A DNA stretch of 64,000 nt from Alphaproteobacteria bacterium (GTDB lineage Bacteria; Pseudomonadota; Alphaproteobacteria; Micropepsales; Micropepsaceae). Position numbers and translations under genes: made by a program. Under the pieces are notes generated by a model, which was given only the letters and a program-made list of their open reading frames with translations, searched no databases and was not told the DNA's origin. Positions 1 through 9,090 of this stretch are shown piece by piece (position 1 is the stretch's first letter; every line of letters begins with the position of its first letter). The stretch covers positions 1-64,000 of the forward strand of contig PLJH01000035.1 of NCBI GenBank assembly GCA_003139615.1, read 5' to 3'.

Positions 1-42
1 ATCCGTGAATCCCGTAGCCTCAAGGGGCGGGTGGAATAACGC

Positions 43-1029
43 CTATTTCCCAACCGCTCTCTCGAACACCGCCACCAGCGGGTCGTCTTTCACGAACACG
101 TAATCCGCATCCTGCGCCGTCACCGCGTCATCGCAGCCGTTTGCGCGCAACAGAGTCATCGCGGTCATCAGTTCCGCGCGCGGGCACAGCAGAGAAAACT
201 CTCCGCCGGTGTTGCCGACAGCGGGGCGCGACAGCACGGACGCGCCGGTCTTTTTTGTCAGCTTCGCGAGCAACACATCCGGCTTGTCGTCCAGGCGTGC
301 GCGCAAGACCAGCGACGCTTTCGCCCGTTCGCGTGCCGCCAGGCGAGACAGGAGCGTCGTGCAAGCCGTCCGCGCCTCCGCGCTCCAATCCGCGGACAAG
401 CTCGCCGCCAATTGCGCCTGGCTTGCGAGGATCGTGCCGTCTTCGAGAGTCTTGAGTCCGTTGGCCGCCAGGGTTGCGCCCGTGGTCGTGATATCGACAA
501 TCGCTTCGGCCGTGCCTGCCGCCGGTGCGCCTTCGGTCGCGCCCGCGCTTTCCACGATGCGGTAATCCCAGATGCCGGCCTTGGCGAAGAATGCGCGCGT
601 GAGGTTCACATATTTCGTCGCGATACGCAGACGCCGGCGATGGCGCTGGAAGAACGCGGCGCAGACATCGTCGAGATCGGCCATGTTGGCCACGTCGATC
701 CAGGCTTGCGGCACGGCCACCACGACATCGGCAAACCCAAAGCCGAGCGGTTTCACCAGCGCGATGCTTTTGTCGAGTTCGGACGCCGAATCCCGCAACA
801 AGTCTTCGCCCGTGATTCCGAGATGCACGTCGCCTGCGATCAGAGCGGCCGCGATTTCCGACGCCGACAACAGCCGCACTTCGATATCCGGAAAGCCCGC
901 GACCGTCGCGCGATAGCCGCGCCCGCCGGCGGCCTGTTTGAATGCAAGACCCGCATCGGCGAAATAGGCCTGCGCCTGCTCCTGCAAGCGCCCCTTGGAT
1001 GGCACCGCGAGCGTGAGAACGGCACTCAT
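43..1029 (-). CDS. hisG: ATP phosphoribosyltransferase, extended form
   Basis: Catalyses the first step of histidine biosynthesis, joining ATP and PRPP to give phosphoribosyl-ATP in the cytoplasm. The PRPP loop is visible at residues 175-187 ([13 protein letters not shown]), and GITGEDLL lies at 71-78. At 328 residues it is longer than the roughly 230-residue short HisG that normally partners HisZ. Residues from about 236 to the end form an additional C-terminal domain. It is the last gene of hisS-hisZ-hisG, and its ATG overlaps the hisZ stop by 4 nt (ATGA), which suggests translational coupling. The identity is secure. The role of the tail is inferred. Confidence 0.95.
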   Translation of the reverse strand: MSAVLTLAVPSKGRLQEQAQAYFADAGLAFKQAAGGRGYRATVAGFPDIEVRLLSASEIAAALIAGDVHLGITGEDLLRDSASELDKSIALVKPLGFGFADVVVAVPQAWIDVANMADLDDVCAAFFQRHRRRLRIATKYVNLTRAFFAKAGIWDYRIVESAGATEGAPAAGTAEAIVDITTTGATLAANGLKTLEDGTILASQAQLAASLSADWSAEARTACTTLLSRLAARERAKASLVLRARLDDKPDVLLAKLTKKTGASVLSRPAVGNTGGEFSLLCPRAELMTAMTLLRANGCDDAVTAQDADYVFVKDDPLVAVFERAVGK

Positions 1030-2198
1030 CGTTTCGCGCCTTTTTGCGCGGCGCGCGCTGCAAGCACGCGTTCGGTGCGGATGGCGACACCAATCGCGGG
1101 GATCGGTTTCTTCGCGCCCAGGCGCTCAAGCAACGTATCGTAGCGGCCGCCGCCCGCGATCTGGACCGGGCCTTCCACATCGCGCGACCACAGCTCGAAC
1201 ACGAAGCCCGTATAATATTCCATGTTGCGGCCGAAGCGCGCCGCGAAGGTGACGTGTTTCGGCGCGACGCCCAATGTCTCCAGCGTCTTGAGGCGCGCCG
1301 TCATCGCGGACAAAGGCGCCTCAAGCGAAATCTTCGCCTCTTTCGTCAGCGCGCGAATCTGCCTGATCGCATCCGCGGCCGGTCCCGACACTTCCAGCAG
1401 CCGCGCGATCAGGCCCGCGATTTTCGGATCGAGTCGTAAGGCCGCCGCATCGGCTGCCTGCTCGATCAGGCGATCGACAATTTCCTCGCGCGTGCGTGCG
1501 CCTTGCGGCGCGTCGCCCAGCATGTCCATCAAGCCTTCGAAGGCCGGGCGTGCTTCGGCTTCCGACAGGGTGCCGAGATGCGCGAGCAGGCGTTGCGCAT
1601 CCGTGGACGCCCCGCGCGACAGACGCAGCAGCAGCGCTTCGAAATATCCCGCACGCCAGAAATGGCGCTTCAGGCGACCGCGCCATTGCGGTGGGATGTC
1701 GAGCGCGTTGACGAAGGCGGAGAAGAGACCGAGATCGCCGACCTTCATCTCGAACTGGTCGAGACCTGCCGCGTGCAGCGCTTCCACCGTCAGGGTCAGA
1801 ATTTCGGTTTCCGCCGCAGCGCGATCTTCCAGGCCGAGCAACTCCGCGCCTGCCTGATAGAATTGCGTCGGCCGTTCGGGCTCGGCAGGCTGATGGCGGA
1901 ATGCGAGGCCGTGATAGCACAGCCGCGCCGGAAATTTTCCCTTCGTCTCCAGATGCATCCGGCAAATGGGAATCGTGAGGTCCGGCCGCAGGCACAATTC
2001 CTGTCCGGCCGGATCGGTGAGCACGAAGGTGCGGCGCCGAATCTCTTCTCCCGAACGGTCGAGGAAGATTTCCGCGGGCTGCAGCACGGCCGGCTCGTAG
2101 CGCTTGTAGCCGCGCCCGCGCAGCACGCCGAGCAGCGCGTCGGTCTGATTGTCGAGCGCCGCAATGCGCGCTTCGTCGTAAACGGGGAACGCGGCCAT
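1026..2198 (-). CDS. hisZ: ATP phosphoribosyltransferase regulatory subunit
   Basis: HisZ is a catalytically dead class II aminoacyl-tRNA synthetase paralogue that binds HisG and is needed for its activity and histidine feedback. The 390-residue product keeps the HisRS-like core: [11 protein letters not shown] near residue 70 and [13 protein letters not shown] near the C-terminus, where a true HisRS has GGGRYDDL. The ATG at 2198 was chosen because it follows the hisS stop by one base and the protein then begins with typical HisZ sequence. An earlier in-frame ATG at 2327 would run through hisS coding sequence. It is the middle gene of the operon. Confidence 0.93.
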   Translation of the reverse strand: MAAFPVYDEARIAALDNQTDALLGVLRGRGYKRYEPAVLQPAEIFLDRSGEEIRRRTFVLTDPAGQELCLRPDLTIPICRMHLETKGKFPARLCYHGLAFRHQPAEPERPTQFYQAGAELLGLEDRAAAETEILTLTVEALHAAGLDQFEMKVGDLGLFSAFVNALDIPPQWRGRLKRHFWRAGYFEALLLRLSRGASTDAQRLLAHLGTLSEAEARPAFEGLMDMLGDAPQGARTREEIVDRLIEQAADAAALRLDPKIAGLIARLLEVSGPAADAIRQIRALTKEAKISLEAPLSAMTARLKTLETLGVAPKHVTFAARFGRNMEYYTGFVFELWSRDVEGPVQIAGGGRYDTLLERLGAKKPIPAIGVAIRTERVLAARAAQKGAKR

Positions 2199-2199
2199 C

Positions 2200-3672
2200 T
2201 CAGCCGCCTTTGACGTGCAGCATGGCACGCACTTTTTCGACGAGTTCTGCGCGCGGGACGGAAACCTGCGCCACGCGATCCTTGATCCAGTCTGCGCGGT
2301 TCTCGACTGCTTTCGACATTTCCGCACCGAGCGCGAGATCCTTGAGCGTCACTTCGCCTTTCGCGCGCTCGTCTCCCCCTTCGATCACGGCGACGGCCGC
2401 GCCGCGCTTGTCGGCATATTTGAGCTGGTCGCCGAATTTCTTGTTGCCGACATAGGTTTCCGCGCGGATTTCGGCAGCACGCAATTCGGCCGCCATGCGG
2501 AAACTGCTTTGCGGATCGTCAAGCGACAGAACGACGACCAGCGGCGAAAGCGCCGGTCGGCTACGGCTCTTGAGCGCGCTCAACAAACGACTTACGCCAA
2601 TGGAAATGCCCGTCGCCGGAACCTGCTGACCCGTGAAGCGTGCGACAAGATCATCATAACGCCCGCCGCCCGCAACGGAGCCGAACACGACAGTGTCGCC
2701 CGCATCGTTAGTGACTGGAAACGTGAGCTGTGCCTCGAACACCGGGCCGGTGTAATACTCGAGCCCTCTGATCGTGCCTAAATCAAGCTGAACTCGATCC
2801 GAGTAATTTTGATGATGCAAAATTTGGAAAATTTTCCCGAGTTCGCCGACCGCGTCCGCTGCCGTTGTCAGCAAAGACATTGAACTATCAGATTTGGCCC
2901 AAGCTAACTCCAGCCCTTCCGCTGAAGCGGATTGAGGAGGTGTGGTAATCACGTCCATCAACACATCGATTTGCCATGGCAGTAGTCCGGCTCCCACGGT
3001 GAAATCGCCGGAATCGTCCTTCCTACCCTCACCTAAGAGCTGCTTAACGCCACGTTCGCCGAGACGGTCGAACTTGTCGATCGCGCGAAGGACAGTTCCA
3101 CGCTTGGGCGCCTCTATCTTTGCGGATTCGAGCAGCCCATCGAGCAGCTTGCGGCTGTTGACCTTGATCACATAGTCGTCGCGTTCGAGACCGAGAGCAT
3201 CGAGCACGTCGCACGTCATCATCAGCAACTCGGCGTCGGCAGAGGGCGATGCGGAGCCGACCGTGTCGGCATCGAATTGCGTGAATTCGCGATAGCGGCC
3301 CGGACCCGGCTTTTCGTTGCGCCACACAGGCCCCACCTGATAGCGGCGGAACGGTTTCGGCAGGTTCTGGAAATTCTCGGCGACATAACGCGCCAGCGGT
3401 GCGGTCAGGTCGTAGCGCAGCGACATCCACTGGCTGTCGTCGTCCTGCAGCGAGAACACGCCTTCGTTGGGGCGGTCGAGATCGGGCAGAAACTTGCCCA
3501 GCGCGTCGGTGTATTCGAAGGCGGGCGTCTCCAGCGGCTCGAAGCCGTAGGATTCATAGACCTTGCGGATGGTATCGAGGCAGGCGCGCTCCGCCGCGAT
3601 CTCGGCCGCGCCGCGATCCCGGAACCCGCGCGGCAGCCGCGCCTTGGGGCGTGAAATCTTGTCTCCGCTCAT
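2200..3672 (-). CDS. hisS: histidyl-tRNA synthetase
   Basis: Cytoplasmic class II synthetase charging tRNA-His. Motif 2 is GPVWRNEKPGPGRYREF at residues 114-130. The histidine-binding loop is TIRGLEYYTGPVFE at 300-313, and GGGRYDDL lies at 335-342. Motif 2 differs from the RHERPQKGR form of Escherichia coli HisRS and matches the divergent alphaproteobacterial type, which recognises tRNA-His without G-1. The tRNA-His at 38.8 kb has exactly that form. It is the first gene of hisS-hisZ-hisG. The part coding for residues about 165-305 (roughly 2760-3180) is visibly less GC-rich than its flanks. Confidence 0.96.
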   Translation of the reverse strand: MSGDKISRPKARLPRGFRDRGAAEIAAERACLDTIRKVYESYGFEPLETPAFEYTDALGKFLPDLDRPNEGVFSLQDDDSQWMSLRYDLTAPLARYVAENFQNLPKPFRRYQVGPVWRNEKPGPGRYREFTQFDADTVGSASPSADAELLMMTCDVLDALGLERDDYVIKVNSRKLLDGLLESAKIEAPKRGTVLRAIDKFDRLGERGVKQLLGEGRKDDSGDFTVGAGLLPWQIDVLMDVITTPPQSASAEGLELAWAKSDSSMSLLTTAADAVGELGKIFQILHHQNYSDRVQLDLGTIRGLEYYTGPVFEAQLTFPVTNDAGDTVVFGSVAGGGRYDDLVARFTGQQVPATGISIGVSRLLSALKSRSRPALSPLVVVLSLDDPQSSFRMAAELRAAEIRAETYVGNKKFGDQLKYADKRGAAVAVIEGGDERAKGEVTLKDLALGAEMSKAVENRADWIKDRVAQVSVPRAELVEKVRAMLHVKGG

Positions 3673-3784
3673 ACCTCGAACCCGCCAAAGGACGGCCTAG
3701 ATAGCGGGTCGAGCCCGAACCGGCAAGGAAGGGCAGTTCTGGGTAGTGTCCTGATTTGAATTCGGCGCGGTCTGGCTGCCGAGT

Positions 3785-4273
3785 TCACTTGTTGCACTTA
3801 TCTTTGAGCCACCTGCCACGACTGTATAATGTTGATCGCGATATGCCGCCATCGTAGTTCGGCCTTAGGAATGTCGTTTCGGTGATGGTGGTAAAGGATT
3901 TTGGCGTGGACGCACTTACCACGGTGTGGGTGATATAAGGAGGCATCGCATCATGCGCTGAACATTCAACTATGGAGTCGATCAGGGTTGGCGTTTCCGA
4001 AACTGTCGTAACCTTGCAGAGTTTAGCCAGTGTTGGATTTTTTAGACCGGGATAGAGGGCGCTACTTTCTATAGTTTGTTCTGCGAGACATACGCGTCCG
4101 GTGTTAGGTCCGCTACCACCGCCCTCAACTTCGTGCTGTCCATCGCCGCTAATGGAGAAGTTCCGAAGTAGATCAGTCCTCTCCCATGAACCGAGCGCAA
4201 GTTTGAGCGGGGTCGCTGACGCGCCCTCAAGCGCGACTGTGCAGAGTAAGACTGAGAGCCAAGCAGCTTTCAT
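3785..4273 (-). CDS. small secreted protein, possibly DUF3617-like
   Basis: A 162-residue protein with a clear Sec signal peptide (hydrophobic residues 4-17, Ala-rich cleavage region near 20). The mature part holds GSWERT near residue 28, RVCLAEQ near 60 and several cysteines, and ends in RWLKDKCNK. The pattern of a GxW start, a V/R-C-L motif and paired cysteines resembles DUF3617 proteins, which are periplasmic and of unknown function. That assignment is tentative. Base composition is lower in GC than the neighbours. It stands alone between hisS and the PQQ dehydrogenase on the same strand. Confidence 0.6.
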   Translation of the reverse strand: MKAAWLSVLLCTVALEGASATPLKLALGSWERTDLLRNFSISGDGQHEVEGGGSGPNTGRVCLAEQTIESSALYPGLKNPTLAKLCKVTTVSETPTLIDSIVECSAHDAMPPYITHTVVSASTPKSFTTITETTFLRPNYDGGISRSTLYSRGRWLKDKCNK

Positions 4274-4338
4274 TTCGACGTTTGCTCCACCAATTCCTCA
4301 AGCGTCCAGAGCCTATCGCATACCACCCACCACCCCGA

Positions 4339-6546
4339 TTATTTCCCCTTCTGCTTCGCGTCCCACGCCTGGTGCGCCTGATCGAGGACATAAGCGCGGA
4401 TCGCGGTCACGTCGTCCTTGGACAGCACATCCTTGAACGACGCCATGCCGCCGTCGGACAACGCTCCCCCCAGCACGATGTCGTCATACTGACTCCAGAT
4501 TTCGATCGGCGCCTCGCGCAAATCGGGGATCACGCCTTCGGATTGCGCGAAGAAGCCGTGGCACACGACGCAATTGCGGTGATAGGCGTCGAAGCCTTTC
4601 GCGATGGTCGCGGCATCGGCGGTTTGCGGCGGCGGCTCGCTGGGCGGCGCGCCTTCGGGCGATAACGGCGCGACATCTTTCCGCCCGCCCAGCGCGAACA
4701 CGAACAAACGTCCCTGGTTCGTTTTGTATTTCGAGATCGCGGTCGTGGGATCCTTGAACGCGGCAAGCCCGCCTGCCCCGCCCCAGCCTGCCAGCACGGC
4801 CACATATTGCCGGCCGCCGACGGCGAAGCTCATGGGTGGCGCCAGGATGCCCGTCTTCAGATCGATCGACCACAGCTTCTCGCCGGTTTTCGCATCATAC
4901 GCGCCGAGGATTCCATCCGCACCGCCGCCGAAGACGAGCCCGCCGGCCGTCGTCAGCAAGCCGCCGTTCCATGAACCGTTCATCGGCACATGCCAGACTT
5001 CTTTCTGAGTCACCGGATCCCAGGCTTTGATGTAGCCCACGGCCGGCGGCGGTGGGTGGCCGCTCTTGATGGCGTCGAGCACGGCCTGCGTGACGGCCGC
5101 GAAATCGTTGCCGGTGTTCCACGCGCGCGGTTTGTAGACGAAGGTGCTTTCGGTCTCGGGCGCGAAGATCGCCGAGCCGTCGGCCGCGGGAATATAGACG
5201 AGCCCCGTTTGCGGATTGAACGCCATGGGCTGCCAATTGTGGCCGCCTGTTTCCTGCGGCATCACGATTGCGAGCTTGTCCTTGTAGCGCGCATCGGGAT
5301 TTTCGATGGGCCGCCCGTTCGCATCGATGCCGGTCGCCCAGTTCATCACGGCAAACGGTTTCGCCGAGATCAGCTTTCCGGTGGCGCGATCGATCACATA
5401 GAAGAAGCCGTTCTTCGGCGCCTGGATCAGCACCTTGCGCACAACACCGTCGATCTTCAGATCGGCAAGGATCATGTGCGACGTGGAATCGAAGTCCCAG
5501 GTGTCTCCCGGCGTCGTCTGGTAATACCACGCCATCTCGCCGGTATCGGCATGGATCGCGAGGATCGAGGAGAGATAGAGATTGTCTCCACCGCCCGGCG
5601 AACGCAGATTGCGATTCCACGGATCGCCGTTGCCCGTGCCGACATAGAGCAGGTTGAGCTCGGGATCATAGGCCATGGAATCCCATGGCGCGCCGCCTCC
5701 CCCGAGCTCCCACCAATTGTCCTTGCCGTCGGTCGTCCAGGTTTTCATCGCGGCCGTCATCGCCGCGTTTTCGGGCGGCAGTTTCGGATTGCCGGGCACG
5801 ACGAAGAAGCGCCAGACCTGGCGGCCGGTGTCGGCGTCATAAGCAGTGAGATAGCCGCGCGTATCATATTCCGCGCCGCCGTTTCCGATCACGACGAGTC
5901 CGTTCAAGATGCGCGGCGCGCCCGTGATCGTGTAAGCGCGATTGCGATCGATCGTGTTGATGTCCCAGATGGGCTTTCCGGTGGCGGCATCGAGCTTGAC
6001 GAGACGACCGTCCAAGGTGCCGACATAGACCGCGCCTTTCCACACCGCGACGCCGCGATTGGCGACATCGCAACAGGCATAGCGGCCCCATGCGCCCGGC
6101 ACTTGCGGATCGTAAGCCCAGAGCTGCTTGCCGGTTTTCGCATCCAGCGCCCAAACCTTGCTCCACGGAGCCGTGACATACATTACGCCGTTCGACACCA
6201 CGGGCGTGCCTTCGAGGCCGCGCGTGGAATAGGTGCGGAACTCCCACGCGACGCCGAGGTTCTTCACCGTGTTGCGGTTGATCTGCGTGAGTGGCGAAAA
6301 GCGCTGCTCGGAATAGGTGCGTCCGTTGGAAAGCCAATCGGAGTCGGCCTGATGAATGATTTTCTCGCCATCCACATTGGCTACCGCATTCGCGGGCGTG
6401 GCCGCCGCGGGCTTCGCGTGCGGCTTGGCCTTGGTCTTGGCCGCGGCGGCCGCAACCGGCGCGCAAATGCCGACGGCGAGCGGCGCGGCAACCAAACCGC
6501 CCAAAGCCAGAAAAGCCGCGGCGAACGATAATCTGCGAGTGTTCAT
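4339..6546 (-). CDS. PQQ-dependent quinohaemoprotein alcohol dehydrogenase
   Basis: A 735-residue periplasmic dehydrogenase. It has a signal peptide (residues 1-36), an eight-bladed PQQ propeller, and a C-terminal cytochrome c domain with haem motif CVVCH at 659-663 and a probable axial Met701. The vicinal disulfide pair CC sits at 158-159. The active-site segment is GDTWDFDST with Asp351 and Asp353; the second Asp is the position proposed as the marker of lanthanide rather than calcium coordination. Alcohols are the likely substrates, with electrons passing to the fused haem. ATG 6546 was preferred over an upstream ATG at 6645 because it starts the signal peptide and follows GGGGCAGG. No pqq biosynthesis genes are in the window. 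Confidence 0.92.
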   Translation of the reverse strand: MNTRRLSFAAAFLALGGLVAAPLAVGICAPVAAAAAKTKAKPHAKPAAATPANAVANVDGEKIIHQADSDWLSNGRTYSEQRFSPLTQINRNTVKNLGVAWEFRTYSTRGLEGTPVVSNGVMYVTAPWSKVWALDAKTGKQLWAYDPQVPGAWGRYACCDVANRGVAVWKGAVYVGTLDGRLVKLDAATGKPIWDINTIDRNRAYTITGAPRILNGLVVIGNGGAEYDTRGYLTAYDADTGRQVWRFFVVPGNPKLPPENAAMTAAMKTWTTDGKDNWWELGGGGAPWDSMAYDPELNLLYVGTGNGDPWNRNLRSPGGGDNLYLSSILAIHADTGEMAWYYQTTPGDTWDFDSTSHMILADLKIDGVVRKVLIQAPKNGFFYVIDRATGKLISAKPFAVMNWATGIDANGRPIENPDARYKDKLAIVMPQETGGHNWQPMAFNPQTGLVYIPAADGSAIFAPETESTFVYKPRAWNTGNDFAAVTQAVLDAIKSGHPPPPAVGYIKAWDPVTQKEVWHVPMNGSWNGGLLTTAGGLVFGGGADGILGAYDAKTGEKLWSIDLKTGILAPPMSFAVGGRQYVAVLAGWGGAGGLAAFKDPTTAISKYKTNQGRLFVFALGGRKDVAPLSPEGAPPSEPPPQTADAATIAKGFDAYHRNCVVCHGFFAQSEGVIPDLREAPIEIWSQYDDIVLGGALSDGGMASFKDVLSKDDVTAIRAYVLDQAHQAWDAKQKGK

Positions 6547-6726
6547 GTTCCTGCCCCTGCTGATCCCCGTCTTCGAACCTGCGGGGACGCCAGACGGCAA
6601 GGTAGAGGAGTTTCGACCTGCCCGACAATATGTCAGTGCGGCCATGCGCAGGCTTCATGCTCGCGGCATGGCGCGGGGCGGGGCCGGCGTGTATGCCGGA
6701 CCGGACAGAAGCGGCGATCGAAGGAC

Positions 6727-7956
6727 ATGGATAAGGAGCAGATTACCGTTGCACCGACCGGGCCATCGCCCGAAAGGACGACGTTTTCCATTCTGCTGGC
6801 CGTGAGCTTCTGCCATCTGCTCAACGACATGATGCAGGCACTGCTGCCGGCGATTTATCCGACACTCAAGGTCGAGTACCACCTCACCTTCGCGCAGATT
6901 GGGCTCATCACCCTCGCCTTTCAGCTCACCGCATCCCTGCTGCAGCCTGCCGTGGGCCATTTCGCCGACTCGCGGCCGATGCCCTATTCGCTCCCCTTCG
7001 GAATGATCTTCACATTTGTCGGGCTTCTGATTCTGTCGGTCGCCGGAAGCTACGGTGTGATTCTGCTTGCGGCCGTCATCGTGGGGCTGGGCTCGTCGGT
7101 CTTCCATCCGGAATCGTCACGCGTGGCGCGCATGGCCTCAGGCGGCCGGCATGGACTCGCACAAGCGATGTTCCAGGTGGGCGGCAATATCGGATCTGCG
7201 CTGGGCCCGCTCACCGCCGCGTTCATCGTGCTCGCCTATGGCCAACGCAGCATCGCGTGGTATTCGCTGATCGCGCTGCTCGCGATTTTCATCCTGTGGA
7301 ATGTGGGCGCCTGGTACAAGACGCATGGCTTGCGGCGGCTCAAATCGGCAGTGCATCATTACGCGCAACCGCGGCTGCCGCAGCGGAAGATCGTCATTTC
7401 GCTCGCGATCCTGCTGACCCTGATCTTCTCGAAATTCTTCTATCTCTCCAGCATCACGAGCTATTACACGTTCTACCTGATTCACGCCTTCCACCTCTCG
7501 GTGCAGCACGCGCAAATCTTATTGTTCGTATTCCTCGCGGCCATTCCCGTCGGGACTCTGGCCGGCGGGCCGCTCGGCGATCATTTCGGCCGCAAATATG
7601 TGATCTGGTTTTCGATCCTCGGCGCTTTGCCGTTCACGCTGGCACTGCCTTACGCCAACCTGTTCTGGACAGTGGTGTTGAGCGTGATCGTCGGACTTGT
7701 GATCTCGTCCGCCTTCTCGGCCATCGTCGTCTACGGGCAGGAATTGCTGCAAGGCCGCGTGGGCATGGTGTCGGGGCTCTTCTTCGGGTTTTCGTTCGGC
7801 ATGGGCGGTCTGGGCGCGGCCCTGCTCGGAAAGCTTGCCGATCTCACCAGTATCGGCTTTGTTTTTCAGGTCTGCGCGTTCCTGCCCGTGCTGGGCCTCC
7901 TGACGGCATTCCTGCCGAACCTGGAGCCCGCGCGAAAGCGGATGCGCGCGACATAG
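6727..7956 (+). CDS. fsr: MFS transporter, fosmidomycin-resistance family
   Basis: A 409-residue major facilitator protein with about 12 hydrophobic segments in the inner membrane. The N-terminal segment SFCHLLNDMMQALLPAIYP and the downstream QPAVGHFADSRPMPYSLP are typical of the Fsr group, whose founding member exports fosmidomycin. The physiological substrate is not evident. GAAG-type ribosome-binding sequence lies directly before the ATG. It is divergent from the PQQ dehydrogenase and followed by a large compound palindrome. Confidence 0.85.
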   Translation: MDKEQITVAPTGPSPERTTFSILLAVSFCHLLNDMMQALLPAIYPTLKVEYHLTFAQIGLITLAFQLTASLLQPAVGHFADSRPMPYSLPFGMIFTFVGLLILSVAGSYGVILLAAVIVGLGSSVFHPESSRVARMASGGRHGLAQAMFQVGGNIGSALGPLTAAFIVLAYGQRSIAWYSLIALLAIFILWNVGAWYKTHGLRRLKSAVHHYAQPRLPQRKIVISLAILLTLIFSKFFYLSSITSYYTFYLIHAFHLSVQHAQILLFVFLAAIPVGTLAGGPLGDHFGRKYVIWFSILGALPFTLALPYANLFWTVVLSVIVGLVISSAFSAIVVYGQELLQGRVGMVSGLFFGFSFGMGGLGAALLGKLADLTSIGFVFQVCAFLPVLGLLTAFLPNLEPARKRMRAT

Positions 7957-7958
7957 GG

Positions 7959-8056
7959 CGTTTTCGGATTGGACTAACGCAATCTCCCCCTCCTCACCAT
8001 GGCCGGGCTTGACCCGGCCATGGTGAGATTTTGTGATTCGATCCAATCCGAATACG
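7959..8056. repeat. compound nested palindrome (REP-like, probable terminator)
   Basis: The inner hairpin has perfect 15-bp arms at 7993-8007 and 8013-8027 (CTCACCATGGCCGGG) around the loop CTTGA, followed by ATTTTG. It sits inside a second inverted repeat with 11-bp perfect arms at 7963-7973 and 8042-8052 (TTCGGATTGGA), extendable to 14 of 15 pairs over 7959-8056. The inner core resembles intergenic palindromes common in alphaproteobacteria. It lies between fsr and the MAPEG gene and probably ends fsr transcription. Confidence 0.8.
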
Positions 8057-8083
8057 CTCGAGAAGAAATCTTCGGGGGAAAAC

Positions 8084-8500
8084 ATGCTTGCAACATCGGC
8101 CGAAGAATTGTCCGCCATCGTCACGGTCCTGATGTTGTTCGTGTACGTGTTCATGGCCAATCGCGTCGGCCGCTGGCGCGCGAAATACGACGTCAAGGCG
8201 CCCGCAACGACGGGCCATCCGCTGTTCGAACGCGCCTTCCGCGTGCATATGAACACCGTCGAACAGATGCTCATGTTCCTGCCGCTCCTGTGGCTCGCGA
8301 CGATCTTCTTTCGCGGACCCGTTTGGCTGCCGGCGGCATTCGGCCTCGTGTTCGTGATCGGCCGCATCGTGTTCATGCAGGGCTATATGAAAGACCCCGA
8401 AAAGCGCCTGCCGGGAATTGGCATCGGCATGCTCGGGATTCTCGGATTGCTCGTGCTCACGATCGTCGGACTGGTGCAGAACTGGAGCGTGATCGCGTAG
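8084..8500 (+). CDS. MAPEG family membrane protein
   Basis: A 138-residue protein with four hydrophobic segments. The segment ERAFRVHMNTVEQMLMFLP (from about residue 50) is the characteristic MAPEG motif (membrane-associated proteins in eicosanoid and glutathione metabolism). Bacterial members are small trimeric membrane proteins, some with glutathione transferase or peroxidase activity; the substrate here is unknown. ATG 8084 follows GGGGGA at a good distance and was preferred over an in-frame ATG at 8033, which would lie in the palindrome. It converges with the SRPBCC gene 8 bp downstream. Confidence 0.85.
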   Translation: MLATSAEELSAIVTVLMLFVYVFMANRVGRWRAKYDVKAPATTGHPLFERAFRVHMNTVEQMLMFLPLLWLATIFFRGPVWLPAAFGLVFVIGRIVFMQGYMKDPEKRLPGIGIGMLGILGLLVLTIVGLVQNWSVIA

Positions 8501-8508
8501 GTCGCGCG

Positions 8509-9024
8509 TCACCCCAGATATTTTCTGAGCGGATCCCAATATCTCTCCGGCCATCCGGAGTTGAGGCCCTTATAGGTTCCAGGCGGAAAGCCTGTGTGAT
8601 CCAAAATGATCTTGGTGCCTATGCCGATTGTCTCCAGTTCGAATTTCACCATCGAATAGACGCCCGGGTTCCAATATTTCGGGCGCCACGCTTGCACGAT
8701 CCGTTGCGCCGGGATCAGTTCGATATTGCGGCCCACGATGACGCCGCCGAACATCGAGAACGCGCCGCCCGCATCGGGGCTGATGTCGGCCGGCAATTTC
8801 GTCATCGCCGCGAACTCTTTCGAGTTCAGAAATATTTCGTAGATGCGCGCGGGGGATGCGCCGAACAAAGCTTCCTGGTGAAGAAAGGTTTTTGTCGCGT
8901 CCGAGGAGTCCAGAATGACTGCCGCGGCGGACGCAGCGCCCGTAGTCAGCGCAAGCGCTCCCAGCATGGTGGCCGTACCGACCAGCAATTGCCGCCTTAC
9001 GCAGACTGCTCGTTCGATATCCAT
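8509..9024 (-). CDS. exported SRPBCC/AHSA1-type protein
   Basis: A 171-residue protein beginning with RRQLL and a hydrophobic Ala-rich stretch, a probable Tat or Sec signal. The mature part shows the START/Bet v 1-like pattern of AHSA1 proteins: a domain opening HQEALFGASPARIYEIF, the segment AWRPKYW, and a closing TGFPPGTYKGLNSGW that matches the family's 3' helix. Such proteins bind hydrophobic ligands, and the ligand here is unknown. ATG 9024 is supported by GGAGGAA six bases upstream; an earlier ATG at 9087 has no such site. Confidence 0.75.
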   Translation of the reverse strand: MDIERAVCVRRQLLVGTATMLGALALTTGAASAAAVILDSSDATKTFLHQEALFGASPARIYEIFLNSKEFAAMTKLPADISPDAGGAFSMFGGVIVGRNIELIPAQRIVQAWRPKYWNPGVYSMVKFELETIGIGTKIILDHTGFPPGTYKGLNSGWPERYWDPLRKYLG

Positions 9025-9090
9025 CGCTTCCTCCAGGTTCCAACCTGCGCGAGCATAGCGCAATTCCGGCACTTCCGTCTGCGGCATCGC

